A DNA stretch of 64,000 nt from Actinosynnema pretiosum (GCF_024171695.1 NZ_JAMTCF010000007.1:310001-374000); one strand, 5' to 3'; counted from the stretch's first letter, positions 52,611 through 60,985 are shown. The notes: generated from the letters alone by a model not told the origin. Translations and numbers: made by a program.

Positions 52611-52657
52611 GAACGACTGTCTCCGCTGCTAGTGGTTGCCGTGCCGGAAGGGCTGGC

Positions 52658-54322
52658 TCAGGTGGTGACCTCGGGGCTGCCGCCCTTGGGGGCGTCACCG
52701 CCGCCGCCGCTCTCCTTGGACGGGTACTTCTGCTCGTACTCCTTGAAGCTCTGCTCCGCCGCCGTGCCCGCGGACTTGGCGTCGTTCGCCGCCGTCTCGG
52801 CCTTCTTGCCCGCGGCCTCGGCTTCCTTGCTCGCCTTGTCCGCCGCCGCGATGTCGGCGTCGCTGCCCGAGGAGTACGCCCTGGCGTTGGCCTCGGCCGC
52901 CTCCGCGTTCGCCCTGGCCGCGTCGAGGCTCGCCTTCTCGTAGGCGGCGTTCGCCTCCTTGGCGGCGTCGTTCTTGGCCGTCAGCGCGCTCTCGGCCTTG
53001 TCCCGCGCCTCGTCGCCGCTCGGGTTGTTCTTCTTGTACTCGTTGTACGCGTCCTTGGCCGCCTGGTCGGCGGGCTTCGCGTCGTCGAGCGCCTTCTGGC
53101 TCTTCTCGGCGGCGTCCGCGACGTTCCTGGCCTCCTCGGCCGCCTTCTCGGCGGCGCGGGTGGCCTCGGCGCGGGCCGAGTCGGCCTCGGACTTGGCGCT
53201 GTCGTACTTGGACATGGCGGCCTCGTAGCCCGCCTGGTCGCCGCGCGCGCTGGCCGCGTTGGCCTCGTCGATCGCCGACTGGACCTTGGTGTTCGCGTCC
53301 CCGGCCTTCTTCGAGGCGGCGTTCAGCTCCTCGTTGGCCTTGGACGCGTTCTCGCCCGCCTTGGCCTCGGCGTCCTTGTACTCGGAGTACTTGTCGTTGG
53401 CCGCCTTCGCCTTGTCGCTGGCGTCGGAGACCTTCTTGCCCTCTTCGGTCTGCTTGTCCTTGACCGCGTCCTCTTCGAGGGCCTTGTCGATGTGCCGGTC
53501 GACGCCCTTCTGCGCCTTCCAGGCCTCGTAGCTGACCTCGGCGACGTCGGCGACGTTCTCGAACCGCTTCCAGTTCTTGCTGATGCCGTCGGTGATCTCG
53601 TCCAGGTTCTTGATCCGGCCCATCTGGCGCGACAGCGCGGCGGTCAGCTTCGCCAGGCGCGAGGCGATGTTCACGCCCAGCGCGACGGCCTTGCCGATCG
53701 CGTACCCGATGAAGCCCGCGATGGACGCGCCGAACGTGAAGAACGCGGCGGCTGCGGCGGCGATCGCGCCCGCCAGCAGCGAGCCCAGGAACTGGGCGAT
53801 CATGTCGCGCACGATGTCGCGCAGGACCTGCACGAGCATCCCGCAGATCGCGACGATCTTCGCCTTGGTCTCGACCGAGTTGGCCAGCGAGTCCAGCTCG
53901 CCGCCCAGCGCCTCCATGTTCTTCTGGAAGCTCTCGGCGGACTGGCCGCTCCAGCCGTCCACGTTGGTCAGGCCCTTGCGGTGGTCCTCGGCCAGGATCC
54001 GCATCTCGGCCGCCTGGGCCTTGTGCGCCTCGACGTTCGCGTTGATGTCGTCGGGGTCGCCCATGAGCATGTCCAGGGGCTCGCGCAGGAACACCAGGTG
54101 CTCGATGAGCCAGCCGATGCCCGCGCCCAGGATCGTGCCGAACGGGTCGACCGCGAGCATCGCCAGCGACGACGCCGCGCCGATGGCGGCGAAGGTGATG
54201 TCGAGGACGTGCTCGGTCTCGGTCTCGGCCTCCTTGCCCACCGAGTCGATCAGCTCGTCGAACGCCGAGATGAAGAGGGAGCCCTTGAGCTCGTTCTCCT
54301 CGGTGATGTTCATGACTTCCAC
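52658..54322 (-). CDS. WXG100-like / coiled-coil protein of the toxin operon
   Basis: A 554-residue protein starting at GTG 54322 (AGGAGG 9 nt upstream; ATG 54313 is an alternative). Residues about 40-80 are hydrophobic (ITFAAIGAASSLAMLAV). About 95-165 is helical with GWSGQSAESFQKNMEAL, a W-x-G turn between two helices as in WXG100/ESX substrates. A second hydrophobic block (about 165-235, LLAGAIAAAAAAFFTFGAS and GYAIGKAVALG) could cross a membrane. From about 285 to 535 it is an Ala/Lys/Glu/Asp coiled coil, with a Gly/Ser end. It lies 56 bp after the YbaB-like gene and 47 bp before the giant toxin gene. Probably an export partner, translocation aid or surface component. Confidence 0.75.
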   Translation of the reverse strand: MEVMNITEENELKGSLFISAFDELIDSVGKEAETETEHVLDITFAAIGAASSLAMLAVDPFGTILGAGIGWLIEHLVFLREPLDMLMGDPDDINANVEAHKAQAAEMRILAEDHRKGLTNVDGWSGQSAESFQKNMEALGGELDSLANSVETKAKIVAICGMLVQVLRDIVRDMIAQFLGSLLAGAIAAAAAAFFTFGASIAGFIGYAIGKAVALGVNIASRLAKLTAALSRQMGRIKNLDEITDGISKNWKRFENVADVAEVSYEAWKAQKGVDRHIDKALEEDAVKDKQTEEGKKVSDASDKAKAANDKYSEYKDAEAKAGENASKANEELNAASKKAGDANTKVQSAIDEANAASARGDQAGYEAAMSKYDSAKSEADSARAEATRAAEKAAEEARNVADAAEKSQKALDDAKPADQAAKDAYNEYKKNNPSGDEARDKAESALTAKNDAAKEANAAYEKASLDAARANAEAAEANARAYSSGSDADIAAADKASKEAEAAGKKAETAANDAKSAGTAAEQSFKEYEQKYPSKESGGGGDAPKGGSPEVTT

Positions 54323-54378
54323 GGCTCAGGACCTCCTGCTCGGCACGGCTGTTGCGCTCACCACGGTCGCTGCGCCGC

Positions 54379-54900
54379 TCACCACGGCTGGTTCTCGTCG
54401 TCGTCCTCGGCGGGCCGCCGGGCCGCGGGCCTGGCGGCGGGGGCGGGGCGCTGCTGCGCCTGCTGCGCGTACGGGGGCACCGGTGGCTGCGGGGGCGCCT
54501 GCTGCCGCTGGGGCTCGGGCTCCTGGGCCGCGTAGTCGTCCCGCTCGTCGTCCTCGCCGGGGCCGTCGTCGGGGATGGAGTCCTTGACGAACTGCATCGC
54601 CTCGGTGCCCTCGCCGAGCGGCGCGAAGGCCTCCATGACCTTCGTGGCCGCCTGCTTCTGGGCGGCGCGGGCCGTCTCCATGATCAGCGCGGTGAGCCGG
54701 GCCGCGCCCAGCTCGGTCGCGCGGTGGCCCAGTTCCAGGTTCTGCAGGCCGCCGTTGGGGCCCACGGTCACCTTCACCGCACCGTCGCGGCTGGTCACGG
54801 TCGCGCTGGCCGCCGCGTAGTTCTCCTGGAGGTCGGCCGACTTCTGCTGCAAATCGGCCAGCTTGGCCTCGAAGTTGCCAAGCCACTGCTGGGGGTCCAA
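54379..54900 (-). CDS. YbaB/EbfC-family-like small protein, first gene of the toxin operon
   Basis: A 173-residue protein. TTG 54900 is chosen as start because AGGAGG lies 6 nt upstream and the product then begins MDPQQWLGNFEAKLADLQQK. The frame is open further upstream, but those codons overlap the ribosome site. Residues about 1-105 resemble YbaB/EbfC: an N-terminal helix, a beta segment VTSRDGAVKVTVGPNGGLQN and a helix AARLTALIMETARAAQKQAA. The rest is an acidic then Pro/Gln-rich tail. YbaB-like proteins bind DNA, but in actinobacteria such genes are also common beside WXG100/type VII substrates, where a chaperone role is possible. It leads the operon. Confidence 0.7.
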   Translation of the reverse strand: MDPQQWLGNFEAKLADLQQKSADLQENYAAASATVTSRDGAVKVTVGPNGGLQNLELGHRATELGAARLTALIMETARAAQKQAATKVMEAFAPLGEGTEAMQFVKDSIPDDGPGEDDERDDYAAQEPEPQRQQAPPQPPVPPYAQQAQQRPAPAARPAARRPAEDDDENQPW

Positions 54901-54933
54901 CGCCAACCTCCTGGGGGGATACCGGTGCAGACT

Positions 54934-54950
54934 GGACTGAACCCCAGTCC
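54934..54950. promoter_or_regulatory. short palindrome GGACTG-N5-CAGTCC
   Basis: It lies 34-50 bp ahead of the YbaB-like start, in or near the 5' untranslated region of the toxin operon. It could be an operator or a small RNA hairpin. Based only on symmetry. Confidence 0.3.
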
Positions 54951-55176
54951 GCCAACGCGGATCCAACGTGCCACCAACGGGCTAACCACCGCCACCTAGG
55001 GGTCTGTTCCCGCCTGCGGGCGGCGGTGGGGCGGTGGCTGCGGGCGGTGATGGGCCCGTCCGGCGCGGTTCGCCCGGAAGGGGGGCGCGGTGGCCTGCTG
55101 CGGGGACGTCCCGACCGGGTTCCGCCGCCGCGCCGGGACGTCGGGAGCAGGGTGTTCTGTCAACCGTTGACCAAAA

Positions 55177-55212
55177 GGAAGGCTGGGACCCCGCCGTTGG
55201 CCCCAGCCTTCC
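55177..55212 (+). terminator. hairpin followed by T-rich stretch
   Basis: GGAAGGCTGGG pairs with CCCAGCCTTCC, then CGAGTGTTTT. No gene on the plus strand ends just before it, so it may insulate the two divergent units or act as an attenuator in a long leader of the BMP operon. Confidence 0.5.
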
Positions 55213-55267
55213 CGAGTGTTTTACGGGTGTTCGTCTCCCGTGGTTCAAAGCTCACCCTGCGTAGTTG

Positions 55268-55296
55268 TTGATCACCGAACGGGGCGAGATTGTTAC
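55268..55296 (+). promoter_or_regulatory. weak candidate promoter of the nucleoside operon
   Basis: TTGATC and TGTTAC are separated by 17 bp, about 155 bp upstream of the BMP lipoprotein gene. The -35 is good and the -10 poor. Confidence 0.25.
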
Positions 55297-55453
55297 GTCG
55301 AGTGGCGGTAGTGGGTCGAGGCACCAACGATTAGGTCACGGCGGGCCTGCACGTGCGCGATCGTCATTACCACGGGGTACGGTCCACCACTCGGAGCCCG
55401 ACCGCTGCGAGTCGGGAGTTGTCTGCTCGACAGAGCAGGGAGGGAGACGAGCA

Positions 55454-56602
55454 GTGCGTCGTCAACTGCGCGGCTTTGCGGTCACCGCTGTCGCGTTGAC
55501 CAGCGTCCTGTCCATGGCGGCGTGCGCCAAGGACACCGGTTCCACGGGTGGCGGGTCCACCAGCGCCGCCGGTGAGGGCTGCAAGTTCGCCGAGAAGCCC
55601 CCGGCCGCCGCCGCCACGTCTTCCACGAGCGCCACCACCGGTGAGAAGGTGGACGGCAGCGCGCTCAAGGTCGGCCTCGCGTACGACATCGGCGGGCGCG
55701 GCGACGCGTCGTTCAACGACGCCGCCGCCGCCGGCCTGGACAAGGCGAAGGCCGACCTCGGCCTGAAGGACGTCAAGGAGCTGACCGCGGCCCCGAACGA
55801 GGCCGAGGACGCCAAGGTCACCCGCCTGCGCCAGATGGCCAGCGAGGGCTTCAACGTCATCGTCACGGTCGGCTTCGCCTACGCGGAGTCGCTCAAGACG
55901 GTCGCGCCGGAGTTCCCGAACGTCAAGTTCTCGATCGTCGACGGCAGCGTCGAGGGCGCGTCCAACGTGACCCCGCTGGTGTTCGCCGAGGAGCAGGGCT
56001 CGTTCCTGGCGGGCGTCATCGCCGCCTACCAGAGCGCCAAGTGCCACGTCGGCTTCGTCGGCGGCGTCGAGACCCCGCTGATCGGCAAGTTCGAGGCCGG
56101 TTACCTCCAGGGCGCCAAGGCCGCCGCGCCGGACATCAAGATCGAGAAGAAGTACCTGACCCCGGCGGGCGACTTCACCGGCTTCCAGGACCCGGCCAAG
56201 GGCCAGGTCGCGGCGCAGGGCCAGATCGACGCGGGCGCGGACGTGCTCTACCACGCCGCGGGCGCGTCGGGCAAGGGCGTCTTCTCCGCCGCGAAGGCCG
56301 CGAACGTCAAGGCCATCGGCGTCGACTCCGACCAGTACAACCAGACCACCGTCGCGGAGAGCAAGGACGTCATCGTCTCCTCGATGATCAAGCGCGTCGA
56401 CGTGGCGGTGTACGACTTCATCAAGGCGTCGGCCAAGAACGACCTGGCCTCCCTGCCGAAGGTCTTCGACCTCAAGTCGGACGGCGTTGGCTACTCCACC
56501 TCGGGCGGCAAGATCGACGCCGACCTCCAGGCGGTCCTCGAGGGCTACAAGGCCCAGATCATCGAGGGCAAGATCACCGTCTCGGACCAGCCCACCAGCT
56601 GA
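55454..56602 (+). CDS. BMP-family (PnrA-like) lipoprotein, nucleoside-binding component of an ABC importer
   Basis: A 382-residue extracytoplasmic binding protein. GTG 55454 is preferred (GGGAGG-type site upstream); longer frames begin in non-coding DNA. The signal peptide ends in a lipobox (LSMAAC), so it should be lipid-anchored. A Gly/Ser/Thr linker follows, then the BMP fold: LKVGLAYDIGGRGDASFND, VGFAYAES, GFVGGVETPLIGKFEAGYLQ and GVDSDQYNQ. BMP proteins bind purine or pyrimidine nucleosides. The downstream ABC genes and the cytidine deaminase and thymidine phosphorylase support nucleoside uptake here. Confidence 0.92.
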   Translation: MRRQLRGFAVTAVALTSVLSMAACAKDTGSTGGGSTSAAGEGCKFAEKPPAAAATSSTSATTGEKVDGSALKVGLAYDIGGRGDASFNDAAAAGLDKAKADLGLKDVKELTAAPNEAEDAKVTRLRQMASEGFNVIVTVGFAYAESLKTVAPEFPNVKFSIVDGSVEGASNVTPLVFAEEQGSFLAGVIAAYQSAKCHVGFVGGVETPLIGKFEAGYLQGAKAAAPDIKIEKKYLTPAGDFTGFQDPAKGQVAAQGQIDAGADVLYHAAGASGKGVFSAAKAANVKAIGVDSDQYNQTTVAESKDVIVSSMIKRVDVAVYDFIKASAKNDLASLPKVFDLKSDGVGYSTSGGKIDADLQAVLEGYKAQIIEGKITVSDQPTS

Positions 56603-56620
56603 TCCGAACCGACCGCGCCG

Positions 56621-56648
56621 GGCCCCGCGAATCGATCTTCGCGGGGCC
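56621..56648 (+). terminator. intercistronic hairpin between lipoprotein and ATPase genes
   Basis: GGCCCCGCGAA pairs with TTCGCGGGGCC around a 6-nt loop, 18 nt after the lipoprotein stop and ahead of the ATPase ribosome site. It probably causes partial termination or protects the upstream mRNA, giving more binding protein than transporter, a common arrangement in ABC import operons. Confidence 0.55.
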
Positions 56649-56672
56649 TGGCGCGTGGTTGAGGGAGCCTCC

Positions 56673-58232
56673 ATGAGCAAACCGACCCCTGCTGTCGTCC
56701 TGTCGGGGATCACCAAGCGCTTCCCCGGCGTCGTGGCGAACAGCGACGTCCACCTGAGCGTCGCCCAGGGGGAGGTGCACGCGCTGTGCGGTGAGAACGG
56801 CGCGGGCAAGTCCACCCTGATGAAGATCCTGTACGGGATGCAGCAGCCCGACGAGGGCACCATCGAGGTCAACGGCGAGCAGGTGCGGTTCCGCAGCCCC
56901 GCCGAGGCCATCAAGGTCGGCATCGGCATGGTGCACCAGCACTTCATGCTCGCCGACAACCTGACCGTGCAGGAGAACGTCGTCCTCGGCGCGGAAGCCC
57001 TGCACGGCATCGGCGCCAAGGCGCGCAAGCGCATCCTCGAACTGGCGGGCCAGACCGGCCTGTCCGTCGACCCCGGCGTCCTCGTGGAGCGGCTCGGCGT
57101 CGCCGACCGGCAGCGGGTCGAGATCCTCAAGGTCCTCTACCGGGGCGCCAAGATCATCATCCTCGACGAGCCGACCGCCGTCCTCGTGCCGCAGGAGGTG
57201 AACGAGCTGTTCGACACCCTCCGGGGGATGCGCGAGCAGGGCTACACCTTCCTGTTCATCTCGCACAAGCTGGACGAGGTCCGCTCGATCGCCGACTCGG
57301 TCACCGTCATCCGGCGCGGCACCACCGTCGGCACCGCCGACCCCAGGACCACCAGCTCCCGGCAGCTCGCCGAGATGATGGTCGGCTCCGAGCTGCCCAG
57401 CCCGGAGACCCGCGAGTCCACCGTGACCGACCGCGCCGTGCTGGTCGTCGACGACCTCGGCCTGGTCGCCGAGGAGGGCGCCCGACCGGTGCTCGACTGC
57501 ATCGACCTCACCGTGCACGCGGGCGAGATCGTCGGCATCGCGGGCGTCGAGGGCAACGGTCAGACCGAGCTGGTCGAGACCATCATGGGGATGCGCAAGG
57601 CCCACCACGGCACCGTCCGGCTGGGCGAGCGCGACATCACCAAGCTCGGCACGCTCGCCCGCCGCGAGGCGGGCATCGGCTACGTGCCCGAGGACCGGCA
57701 CCGGCAGGGCCTGCTCCTGGAGGAGCCCCTCTGGGCCAACCGCATCCTCGGCCACCAGACCCGCAAGCCCACCGCGCGCGGGCCGTGGCTGGACATCGCG
57801 GGCGCCAAGAAGGACACTCAGCGCATCGTCGACGAGTTCGACGTGCGCACCCCCGGCATCGAGGTCGCCGCCGTGGCGCTCTCCGGCGGCAACCAGCAGA
57901 AGCTCGTGGTCGGCCGCGAGCTGTCCGGCGACCCCGTGCTGCTGATCGCCTCGCACCCCACGCGCGGCGTCGACGTCGGCGCGCAGGCCCTGATCTGGGA
58001 CCAGATCAAGCAGGCCCGCGCGAACGGCCTGGCCGTGCTGCTGATCTCCGCGGACCTGGACGAGCTGATCGGCCTCTCGGACACGATCAAGGTCATGCTG
58101 CGCGGCAGGCTCGTCGCCGACGCGGACCCGAGCGCCGTCACCCCTGAGGACCTCGGAAGCGCGATGACCGGCGCGGGCGCGACCAGCGCCGCGGTCGCGG
58201 AAGTGGCCGTCGCGGAAGTGGAAGGCGAGTAA
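56673..58232 (+). CDS. nucleoside ABC transporter, duplicated ATP-binding protein
   Basis: A 519-residue double ATPase of the sugar/nucleoside (RbsA/NupA-like) type. The first half has Walker A GENGAGKST, the Q-loop MVHQHFML and Walker B IIILDEPTAVL, but its signature is degenerate (RLGVADRQRVE). The second half has Walker A-like GVEGNGQTE and a good signature LSGGNQQKL. Its Walker B reads LLIASHPTRG, lacking the usual Asp-Glu, so only one composite site is likely catalytic, as often seen in this family. The start ATG is preceded by GAGGGAG. The stop overlaps the next start by one base (TAATG). Confidence 0.93.
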   Translation: MSKPTPAVVLSGITKRFPGVVANSDVHLSVAQGEVHALCGENGAGKSTLMKILYGMQQPDEGTIEVNGEQVRFRSPAEAIKVGIGMVHQHFMLADNLTVQENVVLGAEALHGIGAKARKRILELAGQTGLSVDPGVLVERLGVADRQRVEILKVLYRGAKIIILDEPTAVLVPQEVNELFDTLRGMREQGYTFLFISHKLDEVRSIADSVTVIRRGTTVGTADPRTTSSRQLAEMMVGSELPSPETRESTVTDRAVLVVDDLGLVAEEGARPVLDCIDLTVHAGEIVGIAGVEGNGQTELVETIMGMRKAHHGTVRLGERDITKLGTLARREAGIGYVPEDRHRQGLLLEEPLWANRILGHQTRKPTARGPWLDIAGAKKDTQRIVDEFDVRTPGIEVAAVALSGGNQQKLVVGRELSGDPVLLIASHPTRGVDVGAQALIWDQIKQARANGLAVLLISADLDELIGLSDTIKVMLRGRLVADADPSAVTPEDLGSAMTGAGATSAAVAEVAVAEVEGE

Positions 58233-59305
58233 TGGGAATCTTGCGCGGCAAGCTGCTGCCGCCCGCACTGGCGATCCTGTTCTCCGCCCTGCTGTGCGGG
58301 ATCGCGCTGCTCATCTCGGGCGCCAACCCGCTGCGGGCGTTCGGGGCCATGGTCCTGCAGGTCGGCGAGGGCACCACCGCCGTCGACATCGTCAACAGCA
58401 CCAGCACGTACTACATCGCGGCGCTGGCCGTGGCGGTCGGGTTCCAGATGAACCTGTTCAACATCGGCGTCGAGGGCCAGTACCGGGTCGCGGCCGTCGT
58501 CGCCGCGGTCGTCGGCGGCTCCATCGCGCTGCCGACCGGCGTCCACACCCTGGTGATCATCCTGACCGCCGCCGTCGCGGGCGCCGCCTGGGCCGCCATC
58601 CCGGCGATCCTGAAGGTGACCCGAGGCGTCAACGAGGTCATCTCCACGATCATGATGAACGGGCTCGCCATGGGCGTGTCCGCGTACCTGATCAGCCGCG
58701 ACATGTTCGGCGAGCTGCGCGGCAACAACATCCGCACCCCGGAGATCCCGGAGACCGGCTGGGTCCCCGGCATCGACCTGGGCGGCGCGGGCACCGTGTA
58801 CGGCCTGGTCGTGCTCGCGATCGCGCTCGGCGTCGGCTACTGGGTGATGATGAACCGCACCCGCTTCGGCTTCGAGCTGCGCGCGTCCGGCCAGTCGGCG
58901 ACCGCCGCCGCGGCGGGCGGCGTGAACGCCAAGCGCATGGTGCTGATCGCCATGCTCATGTCCGGCGCCATCGCGGGCCTGGTCTCCATGCCGGAGATCC
59001 TCGGCCGCAACCACACCTTCGACCTGAACTTCCCGGCGGGCATCGGCTTCACCGGCATCGCCATCGCGCTGCTCGGCCGCAACCACCCCGGTGGCATCGC
59101 GCTCGGCGCGCTGCTGTGGGCGTTCCTGGACAAGGCCGGCCTCGCGCTGGACAACCAGGGCGTGCCGAGGGAGATCGTGACGATCATGCAGGGCTCGATC
59201 GTGCTGTCGGTGGTCGTGGCCTACGAGGCGGTCCGCCGGTTCGAGGTCGCGGCCCAGCAGCGTCGGGTCGGGCAGCAGCTGGGAACCGTGGAGGCGTCGT
59301 CGTGA
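58232..59305 (+). CDS. nucleoside ABC transporter permease 1
   Basis: A 357-residue polytopic permease of the BPD_transp_2 (RbsC/NupP-like) family with about eight to ten hydrophobic spans. It shows NIGVEGQYRVAAVVAAV, NEVISTIMMNGLAMG, and GFTGIAIALLGRNHPGGIALGAL near the C-terminus. It is coupled to the ATPase gene by TAATG and to the second permease by GTGA, so the three should be made in fixed proportion. Confidence 0.92.
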   Translation: MGILRGKLLPPALAILFSALLCGIALLISGANPLRAFGAMVLQVGEGTTAVDIVNSTSTYYIAALAVAVGFQMNLFNIGVEGQYRVAAVVAAVVGGSIALPTGVHTLVIILTAAVAGAAWAAIPAILKVTRGVNEVISTIMMNGLAMGVSAYLISRDMFGELRGNNIRTPEIPETGWVPGIDLGGAGTVYGLVVLAIALGVGYWVMMNRTRFGFELRASGQSATAAAAGGVNAKRMVLIAMLMSGAIAGLVSMPEILGRNHTFDLNFPAGIGFTGIAIALLGRNHPGGIALGALLWAFLDKAGLALDNQGVPREIVTIMQGSIVLSVVVAYEAVRRFEVAAQQRRVGQQLGTVEASS

Positions 59306-60567
59306 GTACCTCTTTGATGAACCCCTCCGAGGCGCCCAGCACCGTCCCGCCGCCCGGCAGGGCGCGCAAGCTCCCCGGTTGGGCGATCGGCCTGCTCGGC
59401 GTGGTCGGCGCGATCACCCTGCTGGCCACCACCTCGTACCTGACCGGCGTCGCCCAGCTCACCTCGGCGGGCACCATCCAGACCGCCGTCGGCCTGGCGC
59501 TGCCGATCCTGCTCGCGGGCCTCGGCGGCCTGTGGGCCGAGCGCGCGGGCGTGGTCAACATCGGCCTCGAGGGCATGATGATCCTGGGCACCTGGGGCGC
59601 GGCGTGGGCCGGTTACCAGTGGGGCCCGTGGCCCGCGCTGATCGCCGCGATCGTGTTCGGCGCCCTCGGCGGCCTGCTGCACGCGGTCGCCACGGTCACC
59701 TTCGGCGTGAACCACATCGTGTCCGGCGTCGCGATCAACCTGCTCGGCGCGGGCGTCACCAAGTACCTGTCGACGCTGCTGTTCGAGCCGGTGTCCAACA
59801 ACCCGCGCGAGTCCCCGGCGGTGCCGAAGTTCGACACCTACTCGGCGGCGGGCCTGACCGACTGGCTGGCCGAGCTGGAGCAGCAGCAGCGGGTGGGCAT
59901 CTCGGACGTCGCGGGCATCCTGCGCGGCCTGCTCACCGGCGTCTCCCCGCTGGTGATGATCGCCGCCGCGCTCGTGGTGGCCAGCTACCTGATCCTGTGG
60001 AAGACCCGCTTCGGCCTGCGGCTGCGGTCGGTCGGCGAGAACCCGGTGGCCTCCGAGTCGCTCGGCGTCAACGTGTACCTGTACAAGTACGCGGCCGTGC
60101 TGATCTCCGGCGCGCTGGCGGGCATCGCGGGCGCCTCCCTGGTGCTCAACCCCGGCCAGCCCGGCTACCTGGAGGGCCAGACCAACGGGCGCGGCTACAT
60201 CGGCCTCGCCGCGATGATCTTCGGCAACTGGCGGCCCGGCGGCCTGCTCGGCGGCGCGGCCCTGTTCGGCTACGCCGACGGCCTCCAGCTGCGCAGCGGC
60301 GGCGCCACGTTCATGTCGCTGATCTACGGCTCGGTGCTGCTGGTCGGCGCGGTCGTGATCTGGCAGCTGTGGAAGCGGCGGTGGATCGCGGCGCTCGGCG
60401 GCGCGGTCGCGGCCGTGGTGCTCTACGCGATCTACTTCAGCGTGGAGGAGGTGCCCAGCCAGCTCACCACGTACGCGCCGCACCTGGTGACCCTCGTGGT
60501 GCTGGCCGTGGCGTCCCAGCGGTTGCGGATGCCCGCGGCCGATGGTGAGGTCTACCGCCGTGGGTGA
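59302..60567 (+). CDS. nucleoside ABC transporter permease 2
   Basis: A 421-residue permease pairing with the preceding one. GTG 59302 is chosen because GTGA overlaps the upstream stop by 4 bases; the longer in-frame extension is antisense-like noise inside permease 1. Family motifs are AGLGGLWAERAGVVNIGLEG, FGVNHIVSGVAINLL and GYIGLAAMIFGNWRPGG. About eight to ten membrane helices are expected, with an extra loop around residues 170-215 and two more hydrophobic stretches at the C-terminus. Confidence 0.92.
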   Translation: MSTSLMNPSEAPSTVPPPGRARKLPGWAIGLLGVVGAITLLATTSYLTGVAQLTSAGTIQTAVGLALPILLAGLGGLWAERAGVVNIGLEGMMILGTWGAAWAGYQWGPWPALIAAIVFGALGGLLHAVATVTFGVNHIVSGVAINLLGAGVTKYLSTLLFEPVSNNPRESPAVPKFDTYSAAGLTDWLAELEQQQRVGISDVAGILRGLLTGVSPLVMIAAALVVASYLILWKTRFGLRLRSVGENPVASESLGVNVYLYKYAAVLISGALAGIAGASLVLNPGQPGYLEGQTNGRGYIGLAAMIFGNWRPGGLLGGAALFGYADGLQLRSGGATFMSLIYGSVLLVGAVVIWQLWKRRWIAALGGAVAAVVLYAIYFSVEEVPSQLTTYAPHLVTLVVLAVASQRLRMPAADGEVYRRG

Positions 60568-60985
60568 TTCCTCCGGCACAGGCGTTCGCGGGGACGCGGT
60601 CCAGGTCGACTGGACCGCGCTCCGCGCCGCCGCCCTCCAGGCCGCCCAGCTGGCCTACTGCCCGTACTCCGGGCTCAAGGTCGGCTCGGCGGCCCTGTGC
60701 GACGACGGTCGTGTGGTCGTCGGCTGCAACGTCGAGAACGCCTCCTACGGGCTCGGCCTGTGCGCCGAGTGCGCGATGGCCGGGCAGCTGCGGCTGACCG
60801 GCGGCGGTCGTTTCGTCGCGGTGACCTGCAGCGACGGCGACGGCCAGCTGCTGATGCCCTGCGGTCGCTGCCGCCAGGTGCTGTACGAGCTGGGCGGTCC
60901 CGACTGCCTGGTGGACACCCCGTCCGGCGTGCTGCCGATGAGCGCCGTGCTGCCGGACGCCTTCGGACCGGAGGACCTGCCGTGA
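60560..60985 (+). CDS. cdd: cytidine deaminase
   Basis: A 141-residue homotetramer-type cytidine deaminase converting (deoxy)cytidine to (deoxy)uridine. The zinc site is complete: CAECAM with the catalytic Glu, and PCGRCRQVL. The motif CPYSGLKVGSAAL and the substrate segment GCNVENASYGLGLCAE are typical. GTG 60560 is preferred, with GGTGAGG 9 nt upstream and an 8-nt overlap with the permease. ATG 60542 would extend the protein by six residues and is possible. It couples to the next gene by GTGA. Confidence 0.94.
   Translation: MGDSSGTGVRGDAVQVDWTALRAAALQAAQLAYCPYSGLKVGSAALCDDGRVVVGCNVENASYGLGLCAECAMAGQLRLTGGGRFVAVTCSDGDGQLLMPCGRCRQVLYELGGPDCLVDTPSGVLPMSAVLPDAFGPEDLP

Larger units (their letters stand above)
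54901..55453. other. divergent intergenic between toxin operon and nucleoside operon
   Basis: This 553-bp non-coding stretch must hold promoters in both directions. Visible elements are a short palindrome just upstream of the YbaB-like gene (54934-54950), a strong hairpin (55177-55212) and a candidate promoter for the BMP operon (55268-55296). AT-richer patches appear between 55160 and 55380. No supported reading frame is present. Confidence 0.6.

Noticed and set aside
51175-52020. CRISPR array
   Set aside because: The repeat units are contiguous 75-bp coding repeats with no unique spacers and stay in frame.
45609-52632. Long plus-strand frames (2,301 and 1,614 codons), including a striking repeat starting FVGALTWDPPG
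   Set aside because: The repeats are just the reverse complement of the 25-residue repeats of the giant toxin. No ribosome site or independent domain.
10669-54900. Polyketide or non-ribosomal peptide megasynthase
   Set aside because: The gene size suggests it, but no acyl/peptidyl carrier, ketosynthase or adenylation motifs are present; the modules are toxin-like.
55265-55453. Upstream extension of the BMP lipoprotein
   Set aside because: It would place 63 residues before the signal peptide and bury the lipobox; GTG 55454 has a good ribosome site.
58294-59301. N-terminal extension of permease 2 into permease 1
   Set aside because: The extension is Arg/His-rich without membrane helices, while GTG 59302 gives a normal permease with a GTGA overlap.
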